DNA of 40,823 bases from an uncultured Clostridia bacterium (GCA_944379995.1 CALWGF010000016.1:1-40823), one strand, 5' to 3'; shown: positions 1 through 8,330, counted from the stretch's first letter. The notes: generated by a model not told the origin, from the sequence alone. Numbers and translations are program-made.

Positions 1-62
<62 letters not shown>

Positions 63-113
63 TGGAGATTTGGTTGATTTTTATACACTATTTTTCTTTC
101 ACAGTACATATAT

Positions 114-194
114 GGATGGGTTCCCGAGTGGCCAAAGGGGGCAGACTGTAAATCTGTTGCGATAGCTTCGAAGGTTCGAATCCTTCCCCATCCA
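114..194 (+). tRNA. tRNA-Tyr (anticodon GTA)
   Basis: This is a class II cloverleaf with acceptor GGATGGG pairing CCCATCC, anticodon loop CTGTAAA (anticodon GTA), a long variable arm and T-loop GGTTCGAATCC. The 3' CCA is not encoded. It lies about 54 bases after the 16S end and is probably co-transcribed with it. Confidence 0.97.
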
Positions 195-199
195 CTTTT

Positions 200-226
200 A
201 ACAGAGTATATACTCTGTTTTTTTAT
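200..226 (+). terminator. Rho-independent terminator after tRNA-Tyr
   Basis: ACAGAGTAT/ATACTCTGT is a perfect inverted repeat at 201-218, followed by a run of T. It would end the 16S/tRNA-Tyr transcript, which shows that no 23S gene follows. Confidence 0.85.
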
Positions 227-246
227 TTCTTAATTTTATATTTTAT

Positions 247-286
247 GCACATAGTTTTCTATAATATAAAATTATGTGCTTTTTTA
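247..286 (+). terminator. Second tandem terminator before the padR operon
   Basis: The arms GCACATAGTTTT (247-258) and AAAATTATGTGC (268-279) pair over 12 positions with one G-U wobble, followed by T at 280-286. With the terminator at 200-226 it insulates the padR operon from the rRNA transcript. Confidence 0.75.
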
Positions 287-289
287 TTG

Positions 290-346
290 TTTACATACAT
301 AGATTATCAAGGTATAATATATACATAGATAAACTAGGTATAATAT
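290..346 (+). promoter_or_regulatory. padR promoter with two tandem 24-bp repeats
   Basis: TTTACA (290-295), a 17-base spacer and TATAAT (313-318) form a sigma-A-type promoter. Two direct repeats of 24 bases, at 297-320 and 323-346, match at 21 positions with a 26-base period. Each contains AGGTATAATAT. The first copy covers the spacer and -10 element, so they are good candidates for the binding site of the PadR protein encoded immediately downstream. That role is inferred. Confidence 0.55.
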
Positions 347-368
347 TTATTATTGGAGGTGAAATATT

Positions 369-713
369 ATGGCATTGGATAAAGGTCTTATTGGTGGAAG
401 TACAGTTTTTATGATTTTATCTCTTCTTGAAGAAAAAGACTATTATGGTTATGAAATTATAAAGGAAATAGAAAAGAGAAGTAACAGCATTTTTCAGTTT
501 AAGGAAGGTACTTTATATCCTGTATTACATAGAATGGAAAATCAGGATTTTGTTAAATCATATCGCTCTGAAACAGAAAATGGAAAGGTAAGAAAATATT
601 ACAGAATAACATTTGAAGGAAAAATACAGCTTGAAAAAGAAAAGAAACAATGGTCACAGTTTACTTCTTCAGTAAATTTAGTGGTAGGAGGTGGAGGTCA
701 TGCGTTCACCTGA
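369..713 (+). CDS. PadR family transcriptional regulator
   Basis: A 114-residue protein of the short PadR type: an N-terminal winged helix with the family pattern ILSLLEEKDYYGYEIIKEI, then EGTLYPVLHRME and the wing segment KVRKYYRIT, and a short C-terminal helix. PadR proteins are DNA-binding repressors that usually control a membrane or efflux operon beside them. The start ATG follows GGAGGTGA with correct spacing. The 3' end overlaps the next gene by 14 bases, so the two are translationally coupled. The tandem repeats at 297-346 are its likely operator. The ligand is unknown. The family call is firm; the target is inferred. Confidence 0.9.
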   Translation: MALDKGLIGGSTVFMILSLLEEKDYYGYEIIKEIEKRSNSIFQFKEGTLYPVLHRMENQDFVKSYRSETENGKVRKYYRITFEGKIQLEKEKKQWSQFTSSVNLVVGGGGHAFT

Positions 714-1419
714 ATGGGAAAAATATGTAAAAGATATATTATCTTATGTTAAATTCAAATATGACCATAAATATATATATTCTGAAATTATGGAGCATAT
801 GGAGGATTTGTATAATGAACTTCTAAATGATGGTATTGATGAGAACGAAGCTATAAAACTTACTGTTGAGTATATGGGGGATAGTGAGGAAATAGGAAAG
901 GCTTTAAATAAAGAACATAATCCTTTTATTGGTTGGATATATAGAATTTTAAAATATTCTGCTGTATTACTTATATTTTTAAATATATCTACTGTTTTTA
1001 TATTTATATTTTCATCAGTAAATAATTTTGTTACTGTAAATCAAAATGTAGAGAAATATGGTCAAAAGATTGAATTTATACAAGAAATAGATGAAAAAAG
1101 AAAGGTTGATAATACATATATATTTTTTGATAAAATCGTTAGATATGATAACGGAGATATAAAAATATTATATTCATTATTTAAAAATCCTTTTTCATAT
1201 GGTACAAAATTGACTAATGGAGATATATTAAAAATATATGATGAAAATAATAATGAATATACTTTTAGAAGACTAAGTCCTGATAGAAAATATTATTCAT
1301 ACTATGAATATACTATTGATAACTTTCCCAAAGATGCAGAGAAATTTATAATTGAGTATGATGATAGTAATGGAAAATATACTGTTGAAATATCTATGAA
1401 AAAGGGGGAGGAATTATGA
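700..1419 (+). CDS. HAAS/permease-prefix domain membrane protein
   Basis: About 239 residues. The first ~70 residues form a helical segment (EIMEHMEDLYNELLNDGIDE, then EAIKLTVEYMGD) typical of the HAAS or permease-prefix domain that sits beside PadR regulators in Firmicutes. One membrane helix follows at about residues 85-110, then an extracytoplasmic tail rich in Tyr, Asp and Lys. I chose ATG 700 because AGGAGG lies 8 bases upstream; an in-frame GTG at 691 would place the binding site inside the gene. It overlaps both neighbours (padR by 14 bases, the next gene by 4). The function is unknown; the arrangement suggests a PadR-controlled membrane module. Confidence 0.75.
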   Translation: MRSPEWEKYVKDILSYVKFKYDHKYIYSEIMEHMEDLYNELLNDGIDENEAIKLTVEYMGDSEEIGKALNKEHNPFIGWIYRILKYSAVLLIFLNISTVFIFIFSSVNNFVTVNQNVEKYGQKIEFIQEIDEKRKVDNTYIFFDKIVRYDNGDIKILYSLFKNPFSYGTKLTNGDILKIYDENNNEYTFRRLSPDRKYYSYYEYTIDNFPKDAEKFIIEYDDSNGKYTVEISMKKGEEL

Positions 1420-1967
1420 GCAGAAATAAAAAAATAGTTGTATATAGTGTTGTTATAATTGCCCTTGCTTTTTCATATTTAAGATTGCTTGATAAATATA
1501 TAACTCCTGAAAAAGCTTTTTATGCTTCTGAAAAAGGTAATAATTGTGAATATTCATATGATATACCTATAAAATATAGTTTAGATGATGATAGATACAT
1601 TATGATTGGTAAAAATGATTATGGTATATATTTTAATGAAGTTAAACGTACAATGCTTTTTTTATGGGAAACAAAAAATATAAGGTATGGTGAAAATATT
1701 CTTTTTAATGATATGGAATATAATCTATATGTTACGATTAATACCTATGGTAGCTATGATAAAAGTTTTGTTTGGGGATATTCAAAAAATAAAGATGTAA
1801 AAACTATTAGGTGTAATATAGAAGGAAGTGATAATGAATATATTACAGGTGAGGTTTCTGAAAGTGGAATATTTTTTATTCCTATTGGAGGAGCTTTTGA
1901 ACATACTATTAAGATATTTGAAGGTCTTGATGTAAACGGAAATGTGATTGAAGAATTTGAATTTTAG
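1416..1967 (+). CDS. Small membrane-anchored protein of unknown function
   Basis: A 183-residue protein with one N-terminal membrane helix (VVVYSVVIIALAFSYLRLL region, residues about 8-26) and a large extracytoplasmic part, predicted mostly beta, without any motif I recognise. The start ATG shares ATGA with the stop of the preceding gene and follows a strong GGGGGAGG. It is the third gene of the padR operon and has no obvious terminator before the tRNA promoter at 2030. It may be an accessory subunit of the HAAS protein. That is inferred from position only. Confidence 0.6.
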   Translation: MSRNKKIVVYSVVIIALAFSYLRLLDKYITPEKAFYASEKGNNCEYSYDIPIKYSLDDDRYIMIGKNDYGIYFNEVKRTMLFLWETKNIRYGENILFNDMEYNLYVTINTYGSYDKSFVWGYSKNKDVKTIRCNIEGSDNEYITGEVSESGIFFIPIGGAFEHTIKIFEGLDVNGNVIEEFEF

Positions 1968-2029
1968 TTTGATTTTTTGGACTATAAAAAAACAGGATAA
2001 AATTTTTTGAAAAAATTCTTAAAAAAGTG

Positions 2030-2082
2030 TTGACAAAATGTTTTTACTTTGGTATTATATACAAGCAGTCGAAAAACGATTG
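2030..2082 (+). promoter_or_regulatory. Consensus promoter of the tRNA cluster with 5' hairpin
   Basis: TTGACA (2030-2035), a 17-base spacer and TATTAT (2053-2058) form a near-perfect sigma-A promoter. The predicted transcript begins near ACAAGCAGTCG and folds as CAGTCG/CGATTG around an A-rich loop (about 2065-2082). The promoter and start region resemble those at 40216 and 40320, also in front of tRNA/rRNA genes. Confidence 0.85.
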
Positions 2083-2094
2083 ATAAAAACATTT

Positions 2095-2178
2095 GCCCGA
2101 GTGGCGGAACTGGCAGACGCACAGGACTTAAAATCCTGCGGGGTAAAACCCGTACCGGTTCGATTCCGGTCTCGGGCA
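2095..2178 (+). tRNA. tRNA-Leu (anticodon TAA)
   Basis: A class II cloverleaf: acceptor GCCCGAG/CTCGGGC, anticodon loop CTTAAAA (anticodon TAA), long variable arm and T-arm GGTTCGATTCC. CCA is not encoded. First tRNA of a four-gene cluster. Confidence 0.97.
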
Positions 2179-2215
2179 TGATTTTTTAAAATCTTGCTTC
2201 GTAAACAGTATATTT

Positions 2216-2291
<76 letters not shown>

Positions 2292-2309
2292 TTTTAAATT
2301 TAATATTAT

Positions 2310-2380
2310 GCGGGTGTAGTTCAATGGTAGAACGTCAGCCTTCCAAGCTGAACACGTGAGTTCGATTCTCATCACCCGCT
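2310..2380 (+). tRNA. tRNA-Gly (anticodon TCC)
   Basis: Acceptor GCGGGTG/CACCCGC, short D-arm, anticodon loop CTTCCAA (anticodon TCC), T-arm GAGTTCGATTCTC. CCA is not encoded. Confidence 0.97.
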
Positions 2381-2395
2381 TCATATATATAATAT

Positions 2396-2467
2396 GCGCG
2401 AGTGGCTCAGTGGTGGAGCATCGCCTTGCCAAGGCGAGGGTCGCGGGTTCGAATCCCGTCTCGCGCT
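2396..2467 (+). tRNA. tRNA-Gly (anticodon GCC)
   Basis: Acceptor GCGCGAG/CTCGCGC, anticodon loop TTGCCAA (anticodon GCC), T-arm GCGGGTTCGAATCCCGT. CCA is not encoded. Last gene of the cluster, directly before the terminator. Confidence 0.97.
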
Positions 2468-2476
2468 TTTCTTTTT

Positions 2477-2510
2477 TAAAACCGGATTTTGACTTCAAAA
2501 TCCGGTTTTT
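2477..2510 (+). terminator. Terminator of the tRNA cluster
   Basis: AAACCGGATTTTGA and TCAAAATCCGGTTT are perfect inverted arms (about 2478-2509) ending in T. The next protein start is only about 30 bases downstream. Confidence 0.9.
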
Positions 2511-2539
2511 GTATATATAAAATTATTTTGGGGGTTGAC

Positions 2540-3301
2540 ATGTATAGTTTAGGACAGATGATATTTGTATGTATTATGGTATTTATTGCCGGACTTATAG
2601 ATTCCATTGCAGGTGGTGGCGGAATTATTTCTATACCTGCTTATACATTAACTGGAATGCCTATGCATTGTGTTATGGGGTGTAATAAGTTTTCTTCTAC
2701 TTGTGGAACTTCTTTTTCTGTTGCAAGATTTATGGCAAATAAAGCTATTGATGTTAAAGTAGCTATTATATCTGCTGTTGGTGCAATTGTTGGTTCAAGT
2801 ATTGCAGCTCATATTGTTATTGGATTAAGTGATGAATTTTTAAGAACTATGATGGTTATTGTTCTTCCTATAATATCAATAGCTATTATATTAAAAAAAG
2901 ATATAGGGCAGGTTGAAGGAGATATTATAAAAGGTATTAAGGCGGTTGTTATTGCTGGACTTATAGGACTTTCAGTAGGTTTTTATGATGGTTTTATTGG
3001 TCCTGGAACAGGTACAATAGCCATATTTTTCTTTTCTGCTTTTATGAAATATGATTTAAAAACTGCATCAGGTAATACAAAAATACTTAATCTTTCATCA
3101 AATATAGCTGCTCTTGTAAGTTTTATGCTTTCTGGAATGGTTATATATCAAATTGCAATTCCGGCTGCTATATGTAATATTGCAGGAAATTATATAGGTG
3201 CAGGTCTTGCAGTTAAAAAAGGTTCAAAATTTATACGACCTGTTATGATAACTGTTGTTGTAATGTTACTTGGAAAAACTTTTATAGATTTTATAATATA
3301 A
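2540..3301 (+). CDS. TSUP (TauE/SafE) family permease
   Basis: A 253-residue integral membrane protein of the sulfite exporter TauE/SafE family, which moves sulfonates, sulfite or related anions across the cytoplasmic membrane. The N-terminal signature AGLIDSIAGGGGIISIPA and the second-half repeat GFYDGFIGPGTGTIAIFFF are both present. About eight hydrophobic segments alternate with short loops, as expected. I chose ATG 2540 because GGGGG lies 5 bases upstream; an earlier in-frame start would fall inside the tRNA terminator. No separate promoter is visible between the terminator and the gene, so expression may depend on read-through. The substrate cannot be read from sequence. Confidence 0.88.
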   Translation: MYSLGQMIFVCIMVFIAGLIDSIAGGGGIISIPAYTLTGMPMHCVMGCNKFSSTCGTSFSVARFMANKAIDVKVAIISAVGAIVGSSIAAHIVIGLSDEFLRTMMVIVLPIISIAIILKKDIGQVEGDIIKGIKAVVIAGLIGLSVGFYDGFIGPGTGTIAIFFFSAFMKYDLKTASGNTKILNLSSNIAALVSFMLSGMVIYQIAIPAAICNIAGNYIGAGLAVKKGSKFIRPVMITVVVMLLGKTFIDFII

Positions 3302-3335
3302 AAAAATGCGTACAAATTTTTTGTACGCATTTTTT
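3301..3335 (+). terminator. Bidirectional terminator between convergent genes
   Basis: AAATGCGTACAAA and TTTGTACGCATTT form a perfect hairpin flanked by A and T runs, so it can act for the TSUP gene and for the minus-strand gene ending at 3334. Confidence 0.9.
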
Positions 3336-3708
3336 AATTTGTAAGGTCGGAATATACATTTACAAATGATTTGAAATATTCAGAATAGTTATCTACATTG
3401 TCATATGAAAATTGTAATGCTGAATCGTCAGTCATAAATACAGTATATTTTATATCTGCTGTTGTTTCTGTTGGTTCTTCGCTTTCTTCTATGGTGTCTG
3501 CTATGTCGAGAAGTTTTGAAATTTCATCTTTATTTGTAAAAATATAATTTCTGTTAATATTGCCATTATTAATTTCTATGCTTACTGAATATATTTCTGA
3601 AAAACTGTTTTTTGCTAATGCAACAGGATTTTTTGCTATTGAAATTACTGTTATTATAATAAAGGCGAATATTGGTATCCATATTAATTTTATTAATTTT
3701 TTTACCAT
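3334..3708 (-). CDS. Small membrane-anchored protein of unknown function
   Basis: A 124-residue protein with an N-terminal membrane helix (IWIPIFAFIIITVISIA, residues about 9-25), then an extracytoplasmic domain of about 95 residues. The start at 3708 follows AGGAGG at 3714-3719; an upstream in-frame ATG at 3732 has no such site. The pattern of an inner-membrane anchor plus a small alpha/beta domain with FTNKDEISKLLDIADTIE is reminiscent of small Firmicute DUF5301-like proteins, but I am not sure of that family. It is a single gene, convergent with the TSUP permease. Confidence 0.6.
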   Translation of the reverse strand: MVKKLIKLIWIPIFAFIIITVISIAKNPVALAKNSFSEIYSVSIEINNGNINRNYIFTNKDEISKLLDIADTIEESEEPTETTADIKYTVFMTDDSALQFSYDNVDNYSEYFKSFVNVYSDLTN

Positions 3709-3817
3709 AAAAACCTCCTTATATGTTCTCAATTAGTTTTTATTTTATTATAATAATGAAAGATTAAAAAATGCTTAAATTAATATTTTTTTAAGAAATT
3801 TTTAAGGTGGTGTAAAT

Positions 3818-4099
3818 ATGTTTACAGGTATGTGCAAAGTTACATTAAGAGCTGAATGGGTAAGCTCTCTTAAAGAAAAAAGAATGGTTGTAAAAAGCCT
3901 TGTTTCAAAAATGAAAAATAAATTTAATATATCTGTTGCTGAAGTCGATTGTCAGGATATTCATAAAATAATTGTTATAGGATTTGCTTGTGTATCTTCT
4001 GAAAGTGTTCAGGTAGAAAAAATAATACAAAATGTTATTGATTTTATAGAATGGAATACTGATGCTACTATATGTGATACTGAATGGGAAATATACTAA
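3818..4099 (+). CDS. DUF503 family protein (YlxP-like)
   Basis: A 93-residue protein matching DUF503, the B. subtilis YlxP family. It carries the characteristic SLKEKRMVVKSLVSKMKNKFNISVAEVD in the first half, the VIGFACVSS beta strand, and the terminal WE. YlxP lies in the nusA-infB ribosome-assembly operon of Bacillus; here the gene stands alone upstream of tig. The family is small, cytoplasmic and of uncertain biochemical role. The start ATG follows AAGGTGGTG. No terminator of note follows before the next promoter. Confidence 0.85.
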   Translation: MFTGMCKVTLRAEWVSSLKEKRMVVKSLVSKMKNKFNISVAEVDCQDIHKIIVIGFACVSSESVQVEKIIQNVIDFIEWNTDATICDTEWEIY

Positions 4100-4146
4100 A
4101 AAAGTTGTAAAATCAACATTTTTATGTGGATTTTATTTGACTGGTA

Positions 4147-4155
4147 TGATATAAT
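4147..4155 (+). promoter_or_regulatory. Extended -10 promoter candidate for tig
   Basis: TGATATAAT (TG-n-TATAAT) lies 111 bases upstream of the tig start. No good -35 is found at the right distance, so this rests on the extended -10 alone. Confidence 0.4.
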
Positions 4156-4265
4156 ATTTTGTGATTGCGTAGATGGTGGATTTAATGTTCAATATGTATT
4201 CTACAATGCAAAAGAAATAAGTCCTTTTTAAGACTTTTATAAATTTTTAGGAGGAATTTTTAGAA

Positions 4266-5558
4266 ATGAACGCAAATGTTTTAAGTAAAGAAAATAACTT
4301 AGTTAAATTTACTTTTCAGGCTAGCCCAGAGGCTCTTGAAGAAGGTATTAAATATGCTTACGAAAAAGCTAAAAAGAATATCTCAATTCCAGGATTTAGA
4401 AAAGGTAAAGCTCCAAGAAAAATTATTGAAGCTCAGTATGGTGTTGGTGTATTCTATGATGAAGCTGTAAACTTTATTTTAAATAAAGAATATGAAGGCG
4501 TTATTAAAGAACTTAACCTTGATGTTGTTTCAAGACCTGAAATAGATATTAAAGAAATTGGAAAAGAAACAGGTGTTACTTTCGAAATCGGTGTATATGT
4601 AAAACCTGAAGTTACTTTAGGACAGTACAAAGGTCTTGAAGTTGAAAAACAGAATGTTGAAGTTACAGCTGAAGAAGTTGAAGCTGAAATCAAAAAAGTT
4701 CAGGAACAGAACTCAAGAATGGTTACTGTAACAGATAGAGCAGCTCAAATGGGTGACGTTGTAACAATCAGCTACCTTGGAACAGTTGATGGTGTTGCTT
4801 TTGAAGGTGGACAGTCAGATGCTTATGACCTTACTTTAGGTTCACATACATTTATTGATACATTTGAAGACCAGATTGTTGGACACAATGTAGGTGACAA
4901 ATTTGATGTAAATGTTAAATTCCCAGAAGAATATCATTCAGAAGAACTTAAAGGTAAAGATGCTGTTTTTGCTGTTGAAGTTAAAGAAATCAAATTTAAA
5001 GAACTTCCAGAAGCTAATGATGAACTTGCTCAGGACGTTTCAGATTTTGATACACTTGATGAATACAAAGCTGACTTAAATAAAAAACTTATAGCTGATA
5101 AAGAAGCTAAAGCTAAACAGGTTATGAGTGATAGCCTTCTTGATAAAGCTGTTGCAAATGCTACAATGGACGTTCCAGAATGTATGTATGATAACAAATT
5201 AGAACAGCTTCTTGGAGATTTTGAACAGAATATTGGAAGAAGTGGACTTACACTTGACTTATACTGCACATATATGGGAACAACAAGAGATGGTTTAAGA
5301 GAACAGTTCAAAGATACAGCTAAAAAGAGCGTAGATGCAAGACTTGTTCTTGAAGCTGTTGCTGCTACTGAAAACCTTGCTCTTTCAAAAGAAGAAGTTG
5401 ACGAAGAAATCGGTAAACTTGGCGAATCATGGGGACTTACATCAGAAAAAATGCTTGAAATCTTTAGAGATGAAGACAGAGCTAATCTTGAAAAAGACCT
5501 CCTTGTACGTAAAGCAATGACATTCATTGAAGAAAATGCTGTTGAGGTTGAAGCGTAA
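4266..5558 (+). CDS. tig: Trigger factor, ribosome-associated chaperone and prolyl isomerase
   Basis: A 430-residue protein with the full trigger factor layout. The N-terminal ribosome-binding domain has the signature GFRKGKAPRK at residues 43-52, which docks at the exit tunnel beside L23. An FKBP-type peptidyl-prolyl isomerase domain runs from about 155 to 245 (GDVVTISYLGTVDGVAFEGG). A long helical C-terminal chaperone domain follows. The length is normal (about 430). The start ATG follows AGGAGG at 4249-4254. It precedes clpP-clpX, a common bacterial order, but the strong terminator at 5580 separates the two transcription units. Confidence 0.97.
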   Translation: MNANVLSKENNLVKFTFQASPEALEEGIKYAYEKAKKNISIPGFRKGKAPRKIIEAQYGVGVFYDEAVNFILNKEYEGVIKELNLDVVSRPEIDIKEIGKETGVTFEIGVYVKPEVTLGQYKGLEVEKQNVEVTAEEVEAEIKKVQEQNSRMVTVTDRAAQMGDVVTISYLGTVDGVAFEGGQSDAYDLTLGSHTFIDTFEDQIVGHNVGDKFDVNVKFPEEYHSEELKGKDAVFAVEVKEIKFKELPEANDELAQDVSDFDTLDEYKADLNKKLIADKEAKAKQVMSDSLLDKAVANATMDVPECMYDNKLEQLLGDFEQNIGRSGLTLDLYCTYMGTTRDGLREQFKDTAKKSVDARLVLEAVAATENLALSKEEVDEEIGKLGESWGLTSEKMLEIFRDEDRANLEKDLLVRKAMTFIEENAVEVEA

Positions 5559-5578
5559 TCTAAGTAATTTTAAATTAT

Positions 5579-5608
5579 AACGGGGCGGGTTTTACCGCCC
5601 TGTTTTTG
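5579..5608 (+). terminator. Terminator after tig
   Basis: CGGGGCGG / CCGCCCTG (one G-U pair) around GTTTTA, followed by TTTTT. It is one of the most GC-rich stems in the window. Confidence 0.9.
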
Positions 5609-5623
5609 GATTTATAAAGTATT

Positions 5624-5653
5624 TTGACAAAACATTGCAAAATATTTTAAAAT
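5624..5653 (+). promoter_or_regulatory. Promoter of clpP-clpX
   Basis: TTGACA (5624-5629), an 18-base spacer and TAAAAT (5648-5653). I saw no CtsR-like heptad repeat around it. Confidence 0.6.
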
Positions 5654-5685
5654 AAAAAATTTTATTTTGGAAAGGACTGATATAT

Positions 5686-6273
5686 GTGAGTTTAGTACCA
5701 TATGTTATTGAACAAACAAAAGGCGGAGAACGTTCTTATGATATATATTCAAGACTTTTAAAAGACAGAATAATATTTCTTGGAGAAGAAGTAAATGATG
5801 TTACAGCAAGTCTTGTTGTTGCACAGCTTTTATTCCTTGCCGCTGAAGACCCAGATAAAGATATAAGTCTTTATATAAATAGTCCTGGCGGTTCTGTTAC
5901 AGCAGGTCTTGCTATATATGATACAATGCAGTATATTAAACCTGATGTATCTACAATATGTCTTGGTATGGCTGCAAGTATGGGAGCATTCCTTCTTGCT
6001 GGTGGTGCAAAAGGTAAACGTTTTGCATTACCAAATTCAACTATTATGATACATCAGCCTTCTGGTGGTGCAAGAGGTCAGGAAACTGAAATAAGAATTG
6101 CTGCTGAAAATATATTAAAAACAAGAAAACAGTTAAATGAAATTCTTGCTGAAAACACAGGAAAAAGCTATGAAGAAGTTGACAGAGATACAGAACGTGA
6201 TAATTATATGACAGCAGATGAGGCCGTTAAATACGGAATTATTGATGAGGTTATAAAGAAACCTCAGTATTAA
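5686..6273 (+). CDS. clpP: ATP-dependent Clp protease proteolytic subunit
   Basis: A 195-residue serine peptidase that forms the two-ring, 14-subunit chamber of ClpXP. The catalytic triad is intact: Ser98 in GMAASMG, His123 in [12 protein letters not shown] and Asp172 in TERDN. The N-terminal [19 protein letters not shown] is the usual loop region, with no long propeptide. It starts with GTG, with AAAGGA about 9 bases upstream. It is followed after 30 bases by clpX, so both partners of the protease come from one transcript. The length matches the family. Confidence 0.98.
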   Translation: MSLVPYVIEQTKGGERSYDIYSRLLKDRIIFLGEEVNDVTASLVVAQLLFLAAEDPDKDISLYINSPGGSVTAGLAIYDTMQYIKPDVSTICLGMAASMGAFLLAGGAKGKRFALPNSTIMIHQPSGGARGQETEIRIAAENILKTRKQLNEILAENTGKSYEEVDRDTERDNYMTADEAVKYGIIDEVIKKPQY

Positions 6274-6303
6274 TAAATTTTATTCAGAAAGGAGAAAAAA
6301 GCC

Positions 6304-7590
6304 TTGAGAAATGAAGAAAAAAAACAGCTTAGATGTTCTTTTTGTGGTAAAACACAGGAACAAGTAAGAAGACTTATTGCAGGCCCTAATGTTTATATAT
6401 GTGATGAATGTATAGAGCTTTGTGCAGATATAATAGAAGAAGAACCAGAATATTTTAGAGGCGAAAATGAAGAATTTGAAATTCCTAAGCCAAAAGAAAT
6501 AAAAGCTGTTCTTGATGAATATGTTATAGGTCAAGATGAGGCAAAAAAAGTTCTTTCTGTTGCTGTTTATAATCATTATAAGAGAATAAAATCTGGAGAA
6601 GTTACTGGAGATGTTGAACTTTCAAAAAGTAATATACTTATTGTTGGACCAACAGGAACAGGAAAAACACTCCTTGCTCAGACACTTGCAAGACTTCTTA
6701 ATGTACCTTTTGCAATTGCTGATGCAACATCTCTTACAGAAGCTGGATATGTTGGTGAAGACGTTGAAAATATTCTTCTTAAACTTATACAAGCTGCTGA
6801 TTATGATATGGAAAGAGCTGAAAGAGGTATTATATATATAGATGAGATAGATAAGATTACAAAAAAATCTGAAAATCCTTCTATTACTCGTGATGTAAGT
6901 GGTGAAGGTGTTCAGCAAGCACTTCTTAAAATACTTGAAGGAACTGTTGCTTCTGTACCACCACAAGGAGGAAGAAAACACCCTCATCAAGAGTTTTTAC
7001 AAATTGATACAACAAATATACTTTTCATATGTGGTGGAGCTTTTGGAGGCATAGAAAAGCTTATACAGCAAAGAGTTGGACAAAAAGCAATAGGTTTTGG
7101 TGCTAAAGTACAGTCTAAAAATGATAGTAGTACAGATGAACTTTTAAAGCAACTTCAACCTAAAGACCTTCTTAAATATGGTCTTATACCTGAATTTATA
7201 GGTCGTCTTCCTGTTGTTGTAACACTTAATAGCCTTGATGAAGATGCTCTTGTAAAAATACTTAAAGAGCCGAAAAATGCCCTTACAAAACAGTATGAAT
7301 ATCTTTTTGAACTTGATGATGTATATCTTGAGTTTAAAGAAGAAGCACTTAAAGCTATTGCAAAACTTGCTGTTGAAAGGCAGACTGGTGCAAGAGGTTT
7401 AAGAAGTATTGTAGAAGAATTTATAAATCCTATAATGTATGAAATACCTTCTGAAAGTACTGTTGAAAAATGTATAATAACAGAAGATACTGTTAATACA
7501 AAAGTTCCAGAGTATGTTTATAATGAAAATAGAGAACCTATAAGCAGAAAATCAAAAAAAAGAAAAGGAAATCCTAAAAGTGCTTCCTAA
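6304..7590 (+). CDS. clpX: ATP-dependent Clp protease ATP-binding subunit ClpX
   Basis: A 428-residue AAA+ unfoldase that feeds substrates to ClpP. An N-terminal C4 zinc-binding domain has Cys11, Cys14, Cys33 and Cys36. Walker A GPTGTGKT is at residues 115-122, Walker [10 protein letters not shown] follows, then the pore segment GYVGEDV and the sensor-2 region GARGLRS. An IGF-type ClpP-docking loop is present as IGFGAK. Translation starts at TTG 6304 with AAAGGAG upstream; a nearby ATG is out of frame. The C-terminal tail is lysine-rich ([10 protein letters not shown]). It ends the clpPX unit before a clear terminator. Confidence 0.98.
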   Translation: MRNEEKKQLRCSFCGKTQEQVRRLIAGPNVYICDECIELCADIIEEEPEYFRGENEEFEIPKPKEIKAVLDEYVIGQDEAKKVLSVAVYNHYKRIKSGEVTGDVELSKSNILIVGPTGTGKTLLAQTLARLLNVPFAIADATSLTEAGYVGEDVENILLKLIQAADYDMERAERGIIYIDEIDKITKKSENPSITRDVSGEGVQQALLKILEGTVASVPPQGGRKHPHQEFLQIDTTNILFICGGAFGGIEKLIQQRVGQKAIGFGAKVQSKNDSSTDELLKQLQPKDLLKYGLIPEFIGRLPVVVTLNSLDEDALVKILKEPKNALTKQYEYLFELDDVYLEFKEEALKAIAKLAVERQTGARGLRSIVEEFINPIMYEIPSESTVEKCIITEDTVNTKVPEYVYNENREPISRKSKKRKGNPKSAS

Positions 7591-7596
7591 TTAACT

Positions 7597-7631
7597 AAAA
7601 AAGAGATACCATTTTAATGGTATCTCTTTTA
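7597..7631 (+). terminator. Bidirectional terminator between clpX and the alarmone synthetase
   Basis: AAAAGAGATACCATT / AATGGTATCTCTTTT is a perfect long hairpin with an A run on one side and a T run on the other, between two convergent genes. Confidence 0.92.
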
Positions 7632-8330
7632 TATTTTAATTTTTCTTAATTCTACATCATCTTCAAGTTTTTCTACTATTTCATGTATACTTTGCATTTT
7701 CATATCAGTTTGAGCAATTATATCAGCACATTCTTTAAGGTCATTTTTAATATTTAATGAGCCTTTTGCTACATTTGATTTGTAGTGAAGTTTATGTTCA
7801 AGACTCGCCCAAAAATCCATAGCTATTGTTCTTATTTGTACTTCTACTTTTACAAGCTCTGTATGGTCTGAGAAAAATACAGGTACTTGTACAATTATAT
7901 GTAAACTTCTATAACCATTAGGTTTTGGATTTTTTATATAATCTTTCATTTCTATTAAAGTAATATCATTTTGACTTATTAGCATATCAGCTATTGCATA
8001 TATATCATCAACATATGAGCATATAACTCTAATTCCTGCCATATCATGAAGATTTGTTTTAATTGACTCTATTGAAGTTTCATATCCTTTTCGACTAAGT
8101 TTTTCAACAGTACTTTGAATTGATTTTACACGAGTTTTCATGTATTCTATTGGATTTCTTTGACGTTTTACTTTAAATTCTTCACTAAGTACTTCAAGTT
8201 TTGTATAAACCTCTTTTATTGCACAATTATATATTAAATTAAGCTCTTGAAAATCTTGTATAAGCTTTTCAAAAGGGAGTTCTTGAAAAATACTATAACT
8301 GTTTGTTATTTCATCTATTGAATTGTTCAT
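7629..8330 (-). CDS. Small alarmone synthetase, (p)ppGpp synthetase of the RelQ/YjbM type
   Basis: A 233-residue single-domain RelA/SpoT synthetase. It transfers pyrophosphate from ATP to GDP or GTP to make (p)ppGpp in the cytosol. The conserved segments are DMAGIRVICSYVDDIY, NPKPNGYRSLHIIVQVPVF and KVEVQIRTIAMDFWASLEHKLHYK. There is no HD hydrolase, TGS or ACT domain, which separates it from the long Rel enzyme. I chose the start at 8330 because AGGAGG precedes it directly; an earlier in-frame ATG at 8357 lacks one. It is a single gene, convergent with clpX. The length agrees with YjbM/YwaC-class proteins. Confidence 0.93.
   Translation of the reverse strand: MNNSIDEITNSYSIFQELPFEKLIQDFQELNLIYNCAIKEVYTKLEVLSEEFKVKRQRNPIEYMKTRVKSIQSTVEKLSRKGYETSIESIKTNLHDMAGIRVICSYVDDIYAIADMLISQNDITLIEMKDYIKNPKPNGYRSLHIIVQVPVFFSDHTELVKVEVQIRTIAMDFWASLEHKLHYKSNVAKGSLNIKNDLKECADIIAQTDMKMQSIHEIVEKLEDDVELRKIKI

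Noticed and set aside
5030..5527. Long minus-strand frame of 165 codons inside tig
   Set aside because: It is serine-rich with no binding site, as expected from the antisense of a Glu/Lys/Ala-rich coding sequence; tig itself is certain.
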